The translations under genes and the position numbers were made by a program. A DNA stretch of 64,000 nucleotides. It comes from Euphorbia lathyris. Taxonomy: Eukaryota; Streptophyta; Magnoliopsida; Malpighiales; Euphorbiaceae. Shown one piece after another: positions 43,540-55,726 of the stretch (position 1 is the stretch's first letter; each line of letters starts with the position of its first letter). The stretch spans positions 84,690,441 through 84,754,440 of the forward strand of contig NC_088914.1 in the NCBI RefSeq assembly GCF_963576675.1. The letters run 5' to 3'. The notes below the pieces were generated by a model that ran no database searches, was not told the origin of the DNA, and saw nothing but the letters and a program-made list of their open reading frames with translations.

Positions 43540-45609
43540 TGTTGGAAATAGGGCTAAGGTATATCAACGGAAATATAAAAATTTTAGCCTACTTCCTTTT
43601 AACCATAGGATCCGTTAATCGTTATTTCATATAAAGAGGAATAAGAAGAAATACCTTTCGTTGATCAATCTACCGTTGCAAACGAAGTGCCCACAACTTC
43701 AAAGGAGAGGTAAACTGTTTACCAATCTGCCCCTATTCGAAACGACTTTCCAGACCTCCGAACGACAATCCCTTCGGTGGAAACGTGGAAGAATATGTCT
43801 AGAAGCTACTGTCCAAAAATCGCGACGATCCGACGGTTCAATCTCCGGGAATCCTCGAAATAGTGAACTGACCTGATGTAGGCGAAGAAAAACGAATTTC
43901 TCCCTTTTGATTGTTTTTCTTCTTTCGTGAACACGGTGAGGTTAAATTAGAATCAACCCTTATGAGATGTAACCAAAATAGATTACCTCTAATTAACCAA
44001 CACAAGATCAAGGAGAAAGAGGGATGAATTAGATTAATCAATCGATGGAATGCCGAATGAATTCTTGTCCACGAACTTGGGGATGGGAATTCTTTTCTCT
44101 CTCTAACTAAGCAATTTCGAAAATCACTTTAGGGGAGGGTAGATGCTTAGGTCGAAATTCACATGTAGGAGGGGTATATATATTTGCTTGTATCTAAACC
44201 CTAGTTAGATAGGAATAGGTTACTTAATAGGAATCCAATTCGGAATAGGATTTCTAATTATTATCTTACTATATATCTAATATAATTAGGATAATAATAA
44301 ATAACCTAGTTAGATAATAATAGGAGTATATTAATCTAATTAAAACTCCTAACTTGATTATCTCTTAATTAATTTAATTTCACAATCCTAATCAAATTAG
44401 GATGAATGGAATAAATTAATTCCTTACTCAAATACATATATTTCGGCCCCTCCATATAATTGGGCCTTACTGGGCTTAATTTTGGGCTTCCATCTATTAA
44501 TCATATCCATCTCTCCTTTTGGTTCCAAGTCTTATGTGTGATCCATTAGGTCCTTACTACTTCTGGCCGTATGCAACCTATTAAATTAATTTCTTCAAGA
44601 ATTATATTTAATCCCTTGCATAACGGAATGATGTACAGAGTATGTTATTGGCAAGTCCATAATCATTCCCCCAGAGTCCGTTAAGAAGACAGGTTGATTC
44701 TGTCGTTAACCCTTCCGTATTAGTTACGGTATAATACGATCCTTTATCAACTACATCCTTGAACTGAATCTTATGACTATGGGTAATGTCAAGTCACATA
44801 TAGCGAGACGTTCATTTTACTTGTTATTGGCCGAGTCAACTCAAAAGATAGGTTAAGTGAAATCCGAATTTCTACTCTTAAGCTATCACCTTGCAAGGGT
44901 TTAGAGTCGAGTCTTCCACAAGCGATCCTTGGATGTATCTCCCATTCATCGGGAGTGATAAATGCTCAATCCAATGTATAACTACCCTGACATTACCTCT
45001 TGTGACACCCAACCTTTGCAGTTCACACCCCAGAGTCATCTCTGTTTTGGATCGTGGGACCACGCGATCAAAGTCTCACATTCAGTAATTCAGGATGACC
45101 AATTAACATTCCTTTGAGTCTGAGGATTAGTTATACCTATTAATACCAATGAGATGAACATGTGACAAGGATGAATCTACCCATCCTGTTATCTCAAGTC
45201 GGATCCCCAATCCTAATGAACAACGTTTCACCGGATCTATGTAACTGTCCAGATATCTATATATGTGAAGCTTGTGAGATCAGCTTTCTATCGGACAGAA
45301 GACATTGTTACATACAAGTCTCAACAGTGATATATCAATCCTAAACATATCACTTGACTTGGGGTGGTTTTAAGTTTATTAGTTTATTATAAAGTTTTGT
45401 CTCACTTCATGCTTGTATGAACACTTTATAATCACTTTAAACAAACTTACGGATTTCCTTTTATTAGACTTTATTTAGTGCTTTAAAAGGGATTGCCTTT
45501 ATATAGTTATAAAACATATATCTTATTAAAACAAATGATATAAAGAACAATTCATTTACAATAAGTTTGTATCCTGCAACAATTGTCTATAGGACACTAA
45601 ACCCCAACA
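43540..45609 (-). repeat. 3' LTR of Copia B
   Basis: On the plus strand it reads TGTTGGAAATAGGG at 43540 to CCCCAACA at 45609, so both tips form TGTTGG/CCAACA. It is homologous to the 3' LTR of Copia A throughout, including the portion missing from the 5' LTR of A. Confidence 0.82.
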
Positions 45610-45623
45610 TACTCCCACTTGGA

Positions 45624-48254
45624 CTAAAGCCAATTGTTTCTAAAACTTATCCCAGTAGAAGTTAAATGACGATCATGTACTTTCTGGGCTAATGGCTTTG
45701 TCAACGGATCTGCAACGTTGTCCTCGGTAGGTACTCTTTCTATTCTCACATCTCCTCTAGCCACAATCTCTCTAATGATGTGGTATCGCTTTAGGTAGTG
45801 CTTGGATGCATTATGAGACCGTGGTTCCTTTGCTTGCGTAATGGCTCCATTGTTATCACAGTACAGAGTAATGGGATTGACAATGTCAGGCACCATACCT
45901 AGTTCTGTAATGAACTTTCTAATCCAAACTGCTTCCTTTGCTGCTTCCGCAGCAGCGATGTACTCTGACTCGGTCGTAGAGAAAGCTACGCTTCCCTGCT
46001 TGGAACTTTTCCAACTGACCGCGCCCCCATTCAAGATAAACAGGTATCCTGATTGGGATTTAAAATCATTCTCATCTGTGAGATGACTAGCGTCTGAAAA
46101 TCCTTCAATTTTCAGATCTCCTTCTCCGTACACTAGGAACATATCTTTAGTCCTTCTCAAGTACTTAAGAATGTTCTTGACGGCAATCCAATGCTCGTCT
46201 CCCGGATTCCCTTGGTAGCAACTCGTTACAGATAACGCGAACGCTACGTGAGGTCTAGTGCATAGCATAGCATACATAATCGAACCGATCGCGCTGGCGT
46301 ACGGGACAACAGCCATGCGTCGTTTGTCATCATCAGTTTTAGGACATTGATGCTTGTTTAACTTTACTCCATGTACCATGGGTAAGTTACCTCGTTTCGA
46401 TTCAAGCATGCTAAACCGATTTAGCACCTTTTCAATGTATGTAGCCTGTGAAAGACCAAGCAGTCTACGCGATCTATCTCTATAGATCTTTATACCAAGT
46501 ATATAGGCTGCTTCACCAAGGTCTTTCATTGAGAAGTTACCGGATAACCATACTTTCACCGATTGTAATAGAGCAATGTCATTTCCCATTAACAGTATAT
46601 CGTCCACATATAGTATGAGAAATGTTGTAGAGCTCCCACTTTCTTTCTTATAAATGCAAGCTTCTTCGCAATTTTGTTCGAAACCAAATTGTTTTATGGT
46701 TTCGTCAAAACGCTTGTTCCAGCTTCTAGATACTTGCTTGAGTCCATAAATGGATCTCTGAAGTTTGCAAACTTTATTTGCATCCTTTGATATGAAACCT
46801 TCAGGCTGCATCATGTATACATCCTCAAGCAGATTTCCATTTAGGAAAGCTGTTTTCACATCCATTTGCCAAATCTCATAATCAAAATGAGCGGCAATTG
46901 CAAGCATGATTCTGATTGATTTGGACATAGCAACAGGAGAGAAGGTTTCGTCATAATCAACACCTTGTTTCTGACGATATCCTTTCGCTACCAACCTAGC
47001 CTTGTAGGTGCTAACTTTTCCATCCATGTCAGTCTTCTTTTTGAAGATCCACCTGCACCCAATGGGTTTTATCCCCTCGGGTGGATCAACCAAAGTCCAC
47101 ACTTGGTTAGTATACATGGAATCCATTTCAGAATCCATGGCCTCAAGCCATGCTTTAGAATCTGGACTAGTAAGAGCCTCTTCGTAGTTTTTGGGTTCGT
47201 CGTCTAACACGGGAACCTCGTCATCATCTCCCACTAGAAAACCATATCTAACTGGGAGTTCACGAACTCTTCGTGATCTACGAATAGGTGCCACTGGAGT
47301 CTCATCTAATGGGACTTCTTCGGGTACCTCGACCGCCTCCGTTGTTTCAGTCGTTGTTTCTTCCTCTTGAACTTCGTCGAGTTCAATCACACTTCCCTTT
47401 TGTGTTTCTTCGAGAAACTCTTTCTCTAAGAAGGTTGCGTGTTTGGATACGATCACTTTCTGATCATCTGGATGATAGAAGTAATATCCCATAGTTTCCT
47501 TAGGGTATCCAATGAAGAAACATTTATCAGATTTAGAATCTAATTTGTCGGACGCAACGCGTTTGACATATGCGGAACAACCCCATACTCTCATGAAAGA
47601 GAACACGGGTTTCCTACCAACAAACAATTCATATGGCGTGGAACTAGCGGATTTAGTTGATACTCGATTCAGGGTGAAGAGGGCAGTTTCTAAGGCATAG
47701 CCCCAGAACGTCTTTGGAAGTAAGGCCATGCTCATCATGGTTCGTACCATATCTAATAGGGTACGATTTCTCCTCTCGGATACACCATTGTGTTTTGGTG
47801 TATAGGGAGGTGTCCATTGTGAGCATATCCCACATTCAGTTAGATAATTCAGAAAATCATCAGAAAGATATTCGCCACCTCGATCAGATCGAAGTGTCTT
47901 TATTTTCTTTCCTAATTGATTTTCCACTTCATTCTTGAAGCATTTGAACTTGTCAAAAGCTTCTGATTTGTGCCTCATCAAGTAGATATAACCATAGCGA
48001 GTATGGTCATCTATGAAGCTAATGAAGTATCTGAATCCTCCTCTTGCTTGGACTGACATAGGGCCACATACATCTGAATGAATGAGTCCTAAAGTGTCTG
48101 ATACATGCTCACCTTTATTGCTAAAGGGTGTCTTTGTCATTTTACCTTTTAAACATGATTCGCATGTTTCCAATGATTCAGAATCGATTGGATCTATAAG
48201 CCCATCTGAATGTAGCTTTAGAATGCGTCTCTCGTTTATATGACAATGCCACAA
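45624..48254 (-). pseudogene. Copia B pol: integrase, reverse transcriptase, RNase H
   Basis: An uninterrupted 876-codon frame begins near the GAG-pre-integrase zinc region (WHCHINERR, three residues shorter than A). It covers integrase (SDVCGPMSVQ, ISFIDDHTRYG, HNGVSERRNRT), reverse transcriptase (YKARLVAKGY, QMDVKTAFLNG, YVDDILLMGND) and RNase H (TTESEYIAAAEAAKEAVWI, DPLTKPL). Domains inside this frame look intact. The element as a whole is defective. Upstream a small deletion after GIYVLD shifts the frame, the protease is deleted, and the gag is truncated with its knuckle altered to YHYCGDMGHWKRNC (Tyr for the first Cys). Confidence 0.88.
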
Positions 48255-49119
48255 GTAAGTTGAATTATCTAGCTTATGTCTTTTGGTATCAATTGCGAAA
48301 ATAGAAATCTAACACATAAATCCCATTTTGTGATATTCCTGAAAAATAGAAAATCCCATCTTTATAAAAATCGCAATGTTTGTTCTTTATCGAAATATAG
48401 AACATACCAGATGTTTGGAGTACCGGCGTTTCCCTTCTGGAGGGTAGCTCGGTACAAAGAACAATTTCTCTTCCAATGCCCCATGTCACCACAATAGTGG
48501 TACTTTCTTTTAGGCTTCTTCACTTCCTTTTCCTTAACTTTAGTGGGCATGGCTTTCTTACCTTTCTTGGGATGTTTAGGATCGGGAGAATTCCCTTTCC
48601 ACTTCTTTGATCCCTATATGACAATAGCCGGTATTGCCTTGCCTTTCTGAATATTGGGCTCAACTGACTTGAGCATATTTGCAAGCTCTTCAAGAGAGGT
48701 TTGCAAGTCATTCATCTGATAGTTCATGATGAACTATGAATAACTCTTTGGGAGGGATTGAAGAATTAAGTCTACACTTAGTTCGTTATCCATCGCGAAT
48801 CCAATACTAGAAAGTTTGGTAATATAGCCAATCATCTTGACATAATGTGTCATGATTGATGTGCCCTCTTGCATCCTGCAACGATATAACCATTTGGATA
48901 TCTCGTAGCGTTTGCACCTGGTTTGTTTCCCAAACAATTCCTTTAGGCGCATGATGATGGAACATGCATAGTTGCCTTTGTAATTCCGATGTCATCGATG
49001 CAAGTATGATGCATCCGGCATGATCGTCATCAGCCTTGTGCTTCTTATAAGCATCGATTTCCTCGATTTGGAGCATCATTATTAGGGATAGGGGGTATCG
49101 ATGTATCAAATACATACCC
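48255..49119 (-). pseudogene. Copia B gag remnant with protease deleted
   Basis: Pieces in three frames match gag of copy A: IEEIDAYKKHKADDD, MRLKELFGKQTRC, MQEGTSIMTHYVKMIGYITK and GDMGHWKRNC. The text then jumps from TSGMFYI to SIKNKHCDFYKDG, skipping what in copy A is 285 bases including the protease site. Frameshifts separate the pieces. It is inactive. Confidence 0.78.
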
Positions 49120-51139
49120 TAACACGCTTCCTTGATGACCAATTCAAAGATTTGGTCATTGACGAAGGGGGTTTCCACCCTACATTGCTTAACTCCAAAT
49201 TTTTGGGAAGATCTACCTTTCATGCAGTCTTAAATAGGGATCCATCTGGAGGAGCAAGCTCAAGCAGGAACACGCGGAAACGAGCACGGAAACCACCACA
49301 ACAGAGGGAGGAAGAGCAAGAAGAAGCTGAGGAGGAAGGAGCTGCAGCAGCAGGGGACCAAACAAAATATCAAGAGCCGGGGATGCAGGCCCAATTCCAA
49401 GCCATGAACACCATGATGGCAGAGATGAGGGACCTTAACCTCCGAACCTTTAACACTGTTCAGCAAATGGACCAACGGTTCACAAATTTTGAGCAGAACA
49501 TAGATCGGAGGCTTACGGGTCTTGAGTACGTAGCGGCAGACTACTGCGACCGCTACAACATGCCATGGCCATATCCCCCGGCCGATCAGTAAGTTGTCTT
49601 CTCCACCCTAACTCTTTACACTCGTGTTTTATGATGTTGAATGCAATGTTGGAACTTATTTCATATTTTAAGTGTGAGGAGGAGGGGTAGAAAAACTTAC
49701 AAAAATTTGTATAAATTTTAAATTTTTGTTGCATCGTGTCTAGTTTAGTTTAACGTTTTCGGGTTTTATTTATGTTTTTGCATGTTTAGGACCTAAAACC
49801 ATGAACCTCCTTCGAATCTAAACTTCGTTATTTATCCTTGAGGACTGAAAACCGAATCTAAAATTGCATGACAACTAGTTTAGGTGTAGGACACAACCCT
49901 TGTATCTGTAAAAGCATGAGCTAAAGTTTGCATTTAGACCCTACTTTTGAAGAAATGCTAAAATCATTACTTAGGTAGATAACTTAAGAATTGAAGGCAT
50001 GTGATATTAAACTTGAGTTTGGGGAAAACTAGTAAGCATAAATTTGAAACCCAAGAACTGTGAGTTGAATTTGAGCCCAAGAGCGAACATCAAAAAGCTC
50101 TTTTTCTTGACATTTTTGTGTGAATGCTTTGACTTGTGGAAAGATTACAGCTTTTGCACCTAATACTGAGTAGAACCTACATGCAATGATTTGAGATGGT
50201 AAACGACGAATCAGCCTCATTAGAATTAACCCTTTTCTTTACCTTATTTTCTCTTTTTCATCCACTCTAGGAAGCCCCTTTGAGCCTGTATTTTTGTAGT
50301 CTGTAGATTTTTCTTTCGTTCTAACCCAAATTTTTGCAAACCATCACTTGGTTTGTTGCTTAACCCGAGTTTTTGCAAAACTCGCATTGAGCTTTTGTTT
50401 TCTTCTAGCGCTTTATCCTTGGTTATGGCACCATAGTAGCAAGCCAAAAGGCTAAGAAGTGAAGGAGCATTGCTATCCAAAAAGAAAAAAAAAAGAGAAA
50501 AAGAAAAAAAAACAGAAAAGGAAAAGGAAAAGAAAAGAGACGAACAAAAGAAGGAGAACCATATCTCCTAAGTCTTAAAATTAGAACGTCTCAGAAAAAA
50601 AAAGTGAATAAAAAGCTCAATCACTTCACAATTTGCTAAAGCCATTTTAAACTTTATTTTTCTAGCGCTAGAACTCCTAACCCTTGTTGTACCTTTAACC
50701 CTCTAGCCACATTACAACCCCAATTCGAGGCTGTTTTTGATATCATCGGAGTCATATAGAAATAATAGAGGTACTCGGATGAACGTGCAAAATCAACGTA
50801 ATCCTAAGCAAGAACATAAGCCGAGAGTAAACACTTTAGCCACCAAAATTGTGTGAATTGAGTGAACTACCTATGGTGAGGTGTTTTACTTAGCTATCCC
50901 CTTAAGCTCATTTAATTGAACATGTGTCCTTTTTCTTAAACATATGACCTGTGATAATTGAAATGCGGCTTTTGGATATCGTGTCTCTACTTTGTATTTC
51001 CGAATGCATGTAATTACAGATGCTCGAAATTGTGTCAAGCACCTAGTCAAACCAGGAGGTTTTCTAGCTTGCTTGTGATTGCGGGTTTAGTTTTTTTAGT
51101 TTACTTGGGGACAAGTAAAGTTTTAAGTGCGAGGAGGTT
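49120..51139 (+). pseudogene. Athila-like element, 3' internal region
   Basis: A frame from about 49101 to 49592 reads FLDDQFKDLVIDEGG, RKRARKPPQQREEEQEEAEE, MNTMMAEMRDLNLRTFNTVQ and DRYNMPWPYPPADQ. It is a basic stretch, an acidic stretch, a probable coiled coil and a Pro-rich end. It resembles the end of the extra plant-transposon ORF of Athila-type elements, though I cannot confirm this. About 1.5 kb of non-coding DNA follows (with an A/G-rich tract at 50460-50560), ending in the purine tract 'gtgcgaggaggt' before the LTR at 51140. The left part was lost where Copia B abuts. Confidence 0.55.
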
Positions 51140-51315
51140 TGATAGGGGTCAAAAACCCCTATCTTTGGGTACGGTTTTAGGATGGGTTTTGGCGTTATTT
51201 CATGAATAAGCGAGCAATTCTCGCATTTATATGCGTTTGTGTGAGTTAGTTAGAAATTGGAAATGTTTTATTTACTTTTCGTGGTTTAGGCTCGTTTTCT
51301 GGTTATTTTAGGCAA
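51140..51315 (+). repeat. Start of an Athila-like LTR (truncated)
   Basis: TGATAGGGGTCAAAAACCCC opens it directly after a purine tract, and GATAGGGGT pairs with ACCCCTATC as a 9-bp hairpin. About 170 bases ('cgttatttcatgaataagcg', 'gtggtttaggctcg') look LTR-like. Similarity then becomes unclear and a CACTA-type region follows, so the LTR is probably truncated. Confidence 0.6.
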
Positions 51316-51709
51316 ATATGGCCAAAATAGCATGTATGTTAAACTTGCTCCATTACAACTTCGATTCAGACATGTTTCACAAAACATTCTAGTTGATTTA
51401 ACAAAAAATGTAGAACATAAAAGGCAACAAGTTTTGAAATAGAACATCCAAGTTTTGTCAGATGGTTCAACCAAAAAACAAAAGCACCTCAACCTCTAAT
51501 GACCAGATTAAACTTACCTCTGCTTTAGCAAATTGAAAAAACCCTAGAAATCAAATCATATCAATGAAGCAACTCATATAAGAAACACCTCTAAACCAAA
51601 ATAAATTTGAAATAAATGTAGAAAGAAAACCCCTAGAAACCCTAGAAATCTTGGAAATGCAGTAAACAAGAAAGAAAGTTACCTCTCACAAATGAAATTT
51701 TATTGGATG

Positions 51710-51757
<48 letters not shown>

Positions 51758-52218
51758 ATCCTCTGGTTTGCAGCAGCGTAGTCGATTAGAAGAAAATCGA
51801 AAAAAATACACATTCACGCAAAAGGAAGTAAGAACAGCGATAAACGGAGAGGAAATGAATGGGTGAACCGAGAAAGAATTCCTACCTTGGATTTTGATTT
51901 GCAATGAAAAACAGGAAGACCTAAGGAGAGCGGCGCTCCTCCATCGTGATGTCTGGAGAACAGGAGAGAGAATATGGTAAGTTTTTTATTTATATATTGT
52001 CTTAATTTTTTTATTTATATTATTGTTTTTCTTCTTTTTTTTGTAATAATCAGTGAAAATAAAGACTTAATATTTTAGTAGCTAATGACAATGTTAGTCT
52101 TTATGTGGGAGGGGCCCAATTTTTGCTACTTATAATTATAATTGCATTACCAACTAATGTTGGTTGGTAATATAATGACTAAATTTTTTTAGTCATTAAC
52201 TATTAATTTTCTTGTAGT
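51316..52218 (-). mobile_element. CACTA element end with (CT)n microsatellite
   Basis: At 52204-52218 the plus strand reads AATTTTCTTGTAGTG, the complement of the CACTA terminus CACTACAAGAAAATT. Subterminal 'tttagtcattaactat', 'ataatgactaaat' and 'accaactaatgttggttggtaat' repeats lie just inside. A (CT)n run occupies about 51713-51753. No transposase frame is visible. The other terminus is not found, so the left limit is uncertain. Confidence 0.6.
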
Positions 52219-52224
52219 GAATGT

Positions 52225-52735
52225 TGCCATTTGGTCATTTTTCTCCATATTCTATGTTTTTCTCAATTTACTGTTTTCTGTTTTTCATATATTTCTCATA
52301 TTTTGTATCTTCTCGTTTTATTTGATTTTATGTTTTTCCCATGTTCTGCGTTTTTTGAATTTTCTATGTTTTTCTCGTGTTTTGTGGTTTCCGTTTTTAC
52401 TATTGTTCTTCTTTTTAATGTATTCTTGGTTTTTCTCGTTTAATGCATTTTCTCATAATTTACGTTTTTTTATTGTGTGTTTTTTCCGTTTTTTCCGATT
52501 TTCTCATTTTTCGTTTTTTTAATTTTTCTTGTGTTTTTTCGAGTTTCTCATTTGTCACAATTTTCTCATATTCTGTATTTTTCCCATATTTAGTATTTTT
52601 TGGGTTTTTGTGTTTTCTTCGTTTCTCCTATTTTTCGTATTTTCATTTTTTTCGCGTTTTTGTGTTTTTGTATTTTCTTGTTTTCTGCATTTTTGTGTTT
52701 CCGTATTTTCTTGTTTTTCGATTTTAATATATATT
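52225..52735. repeat. T-rich degenerate tandem tract
   Basis: About 500 bases made of variants of 'tttctcgtgttttttg' and 'attttctgtttttc', with almost no A or G on this strand in long stretches. The overlapping open frames full of Phe, Ser, Leu and Cys follow from composition and are not genes. Confidence 0.75.
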
Positions 52736-52897
52736 AAATATTTAAATAATTGATATTAATAATTAAATTTATCAAATAAACAATAAATTAGTAATATTGT
52801 CATTTGAAATACAAAACCTAGGTATTCCATCAACCAAATATATAAATAAATATTTTTAAAACTATCTATTTTGTTGCATCTTATTTTATTCTTATAA
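52736..52897. other. AT-rich spacer
   Basis: Low-complexity AT-rich DNA, nothing recognised. Confidence 0.4.
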
Positions 52898-52906
52898 ATT
52901 AATTAT

Positions 52907-53354
52907 GGCAAAAAACATCATTAAATCCCTAATATTTCATTTTTTGGTTCATTAAGCCCTTTATCTTTTATTTGGACACATTAAACCCCTGATCATTTAT
53001 TTTTTGTCTCATTAAGCCCTTTGCGATCAAATTAGTAAGTTATGAACATTTAGTTCTGTTAAAAATACGTTATTAACTTCATCTGTATTTGAAATTATTA
53101 AAAAAATATTTTTTACAGTTTAAATTAAGATGTTTACAGTTTTCGTATAGCCACATTACACATCCAAAACTGCATTCAAATAGTAAAAAAATAAAAATTT
53201 CAAATGTAGGTGCAATGAATAACAGTCTGTCAACCAAATTTTATGTTCAAAATTACTTTTTTGATCATAAAAGGCTTAAAGTATCCAAATAAAAAATTAA
53301 AAGCTTAATAAACCATAAAATAAAAAAAATCAGGGATCTAATGATACTTTTACC
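52907..53354. mobile_element. Mutator-like MITE with near-perfect 9-bp duplication
   Basis: The ends are GGCAAAAAACATCATTAAAT on the left and GGTAAAAGTATCATTAGATC on the other strand at the right. They remain complementary through 'tggttcattaagccc' and 'ttttatttgga' (about 90 bp). The flanks ATTAATTAT (52898-52906) and ATTAATAAT (53355-53363) agree at 8 of 9 positions. The 448-bp element is non-coding. Confidence 0.8.
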
Positions 53355-53637
53355 ATTAATAATTATTCTATTACATTCTATTCTATCCTATCCTATCCTA
53401 CCTAAACAAATGGCACATTAATGTACTTTACCAATTTTTTACTTGACTTTAAACATTATTCAGATTCTAGAAGAAACGATACATATGATGGGCTATTTTG
53501 GCCTTTTTGGGTATCTCATAAGTATTCTTCAGTTTTCACCATGGTTTCTCTTCGTCATTACATCGAACAAGTTAAGTTCATTCTCAGCTAAAGCTATAGA
53601 AGTTGCAGAAACTTAAAGAGAGAGATAGAGGAGTAGT

Positions 53638-55726
53638 ATGATTTTACCGGTGGTGAAGCTAGGGACACTTGCTCTTAAAACTGCCTGCAAACCCATAGCC
53701 AATCGTCTGAAGAAGGAAGCAGGGCTGCACCCAAGATTTCGCCAATTCATTGTCAATATTGCGCAGGTTCGCTTTTTCCCTTTCAATTTCTTGGGTTTTT
53801 ATCTTGTAATGGGACCGGATTTTGTTTACTGGATTTTGATTTCGTTTTTATTTTTTTGGGTAATAATGATATTGGGTATCAGGTTATCACTGCTAATGAT
53901 GTGTTCTTTACTTCTTTTCAACTATGCATTTGATCTTCTTCTATGTGATTCACTGCTGAATCATAGGAATTTCAGTATCAGCGTATTTTTTGTTCATTTT
54001 TTCTCTGTTCATTAACTGATAGGATATGGTGTAACACTGTTGCTCTGTTCTGTGACTTATGTTATCAAATTGAGCAGAATTGGGGATGTGTTAATCAACT
54101 TCCTAATTGAACAGAAAATGTGTGATAGATTAGATGTCCGGGTAAATGCACCTCAAAGTCATTGAAGTTCGGGTTAATTATGTCAATGGTTTGAATTAAA
54201 AGCTCAAGCTGCACATTATAGATCTTGGAGATTTGTCCTAATGCCTTGAATTTGTATTACACACTACGACTGGAAGCAAAGGGGTCTCACTGGAGATTAG
54301 TATTGGCTTTCGGTTTTCTACTTGGAAGCGACATCATGGGGACATCCCGAGGTCCAAGTCGGTTTAGGATAGATTGAGCACTGTAAATACTCTCTTATGT
54401 AAACTCTAATCTGTAATCTGATTTCCGTCTCCTTAATAAATGCTATTTTCCTTTTACCCTTGGACTAGCCAATATAACGTTTGTGAACCACGTAAATCTG
54501 TGTTTCCGTTTCTCGTTTATTTATCTTTCGTTAAATCCTTACAACAGATCTTATATTAATCTCTGACACACCTCCACACGCAAATGCCCCATGGGCTTGC
54601 AGCCTGCTCAATACAGGCACATCCGGCTATATGTTTTTAATTCCACAAATTAGTGAGGTTGTCAGGACTCGAACCCTCAACTGTTTGGTCCTAGAGGCTC
54701 TGATGCCATGTCATGGAACCGATTGAACTAAAAGCTCGAACTGATAGTCAAGACCCAATCATAGATCTTATATAAATCTCGGACAAATTGAACCTCATTT
54801 TTTCTCAATACGAAAATAAAGTTCAGTTACCTTTGTGAAACAGACCCCAGACCCAAAACTTCAGTGACCCTCAGCACAATTTTCCCACATTTTCTCAGTT
54901 CACTCGCAAGAAGAAGAAGAAGGAAAGGTGGAGCAAGGAAGAGACACATTGCCTAACTTCATTTGCATGTCTCCAATTTTTTGTAAATTACTCTTATTAT
55001 TTCTTATTTCAAATTAAGAATTGATGAGTTGTTCAATGTATTTTAGGCAAATCATAGATTCACAACAACATTGCAAAGGCGCATATATGGTCATGCTACG
55101 AATGTTGAAATCCGGCCTTTGAATGAGGAGAAGGCTGTTCAAGCCGCTGCTGATCTTCTTGGTGAACTCTTTGTATTTTCGGTATTGCTCGTTCCCTGTT
55201 CTTATCAGCAGTCTCAAATAGCCTAGCAAATTCAGTGATTCTGGTAATTCAATCTCCGTACGCCTTGTAATAATGCACGGATTTCTCTCCTGTGTTTGAA
55301 TGTGTACCAACATACGAAAATTTGTGTTTTCTGGTCTGTAGATAGCTTCTTGTAAAATGGAATTTCATAAATTGGTAAACTTATATAGTTCTCGGTTCTC
55401 TTCAGGTTGCTGCTGCAGCTGTTATTTTCGAAGTCCAAAGAAATTCGAGATCAGAAGCAAGAAAGGAGGAGATGCGTAAACAAGTATTACAAGTATGTGC
55501 TTAAACAAGATTTGATTTGCATCTGTCTTCTTGTGAACACTTAGCAATCCTTTGTATTGTGTTTCAGGAGATGAAGCAAAGAGACGAAGAACTAGCGAGG
55601 GAACTCGAACATCTTAAACTGAAAATCGAAGAGCTTGAGCAACTTGCCAAAGCACGAGGGCTTTCCGGGCTCTTTAACTTTAGGCATGCCCATGTGTTTG
55701 GTGATGAAAAAGGAAATTCATCATGA
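53638..55726 (+). CDS. OPA3-like protein, four exons
   Basis: Plant member of the optic atrophy 3 (OPA3) family, small proteins linked in animals to mitochondria; the plant role is not established. Exons are 53638-53766, 55047-55181, 55406-55492 and 55568-55726, all phase 0 with GT-AG introns, giving 169 residues, normal for the family. The N-terminus MILPVVKLGTLALKTACKPI begins with a hydrophobic stretch suited to organelle targeting. HPRFRQFIVNIAQ, ANHRFTTTLQRRIYGH and ELFVFSVAAAAVIFEVQR are diagnostic family blocks. The C-terminal part is a charged coiled coil (EMKQRDEELARELEHLKLK, EELEQLAKARGLSGLF). Intron 1 (1280 bases) carries a TRIM-like element. The start is the first ATG and fits the family N-terminus. 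No lesions. Confidence 0.93.
54546..54785 (-). mobile_element. TRIM-like element, copy 4, in OPA3-like intron
   Basis: On the minus strand it has a full terminal repeat (54709-54785), then a primer-binding-site-like TGGCATCAGAGC (54697-54708), a core with box B-like GGGTTCGAGTCC, a purine-rich 'gtgtggaggtg', and the first 23 bases of the second repeat (54546-54568). It is truncated within that repeat. It lies antisense in intron 1, away from the splice sites. Confidence 0.75.

Larger units (their letters stand above)
43540..49119 (-). mobile_element. Copia retrotransposon B (5'-truncated, inverted)
   Basis: Same family as Copia A, opposite orientation. The 3' LTR is 43540-45609 (2070 bp; TGTTGGGG to CCAACA in its own direction), next to purine tract 'agtgggag'. 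The pol runs from about 48300 to 45624 and gag remnants reach 49119 (the GYVFDT/IEEIDAYKKHKADDD region). The start of gag, the primer-binding site and the 5' LTR are missing, and unrelated Athila-like sequence begins at 49120. The left edge cuts the Gypsy LTR. There is no target duplication because one end is lost. Confidence 0.86.

Noticed and set aside
45841..48497. Plus-strand open frames of 60-80 codons across Copia B
   Set aside because: They mirror the minus-strand pol frame and the same shadows occur across Copia A.
49260..49475. Minus-strand frame of 71 codons opposite the Athila-like ORF
   Set aside because: Leu/Ser/Pro-rich shadow of the acidic and basic stretches on the other strand.
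52217..52753. Four overlapping Phe-rich frames of 70-101 codons
   Set aside because: They are produced by the T-rich low-complexity tract; no start context, domain or splice signal supports them.
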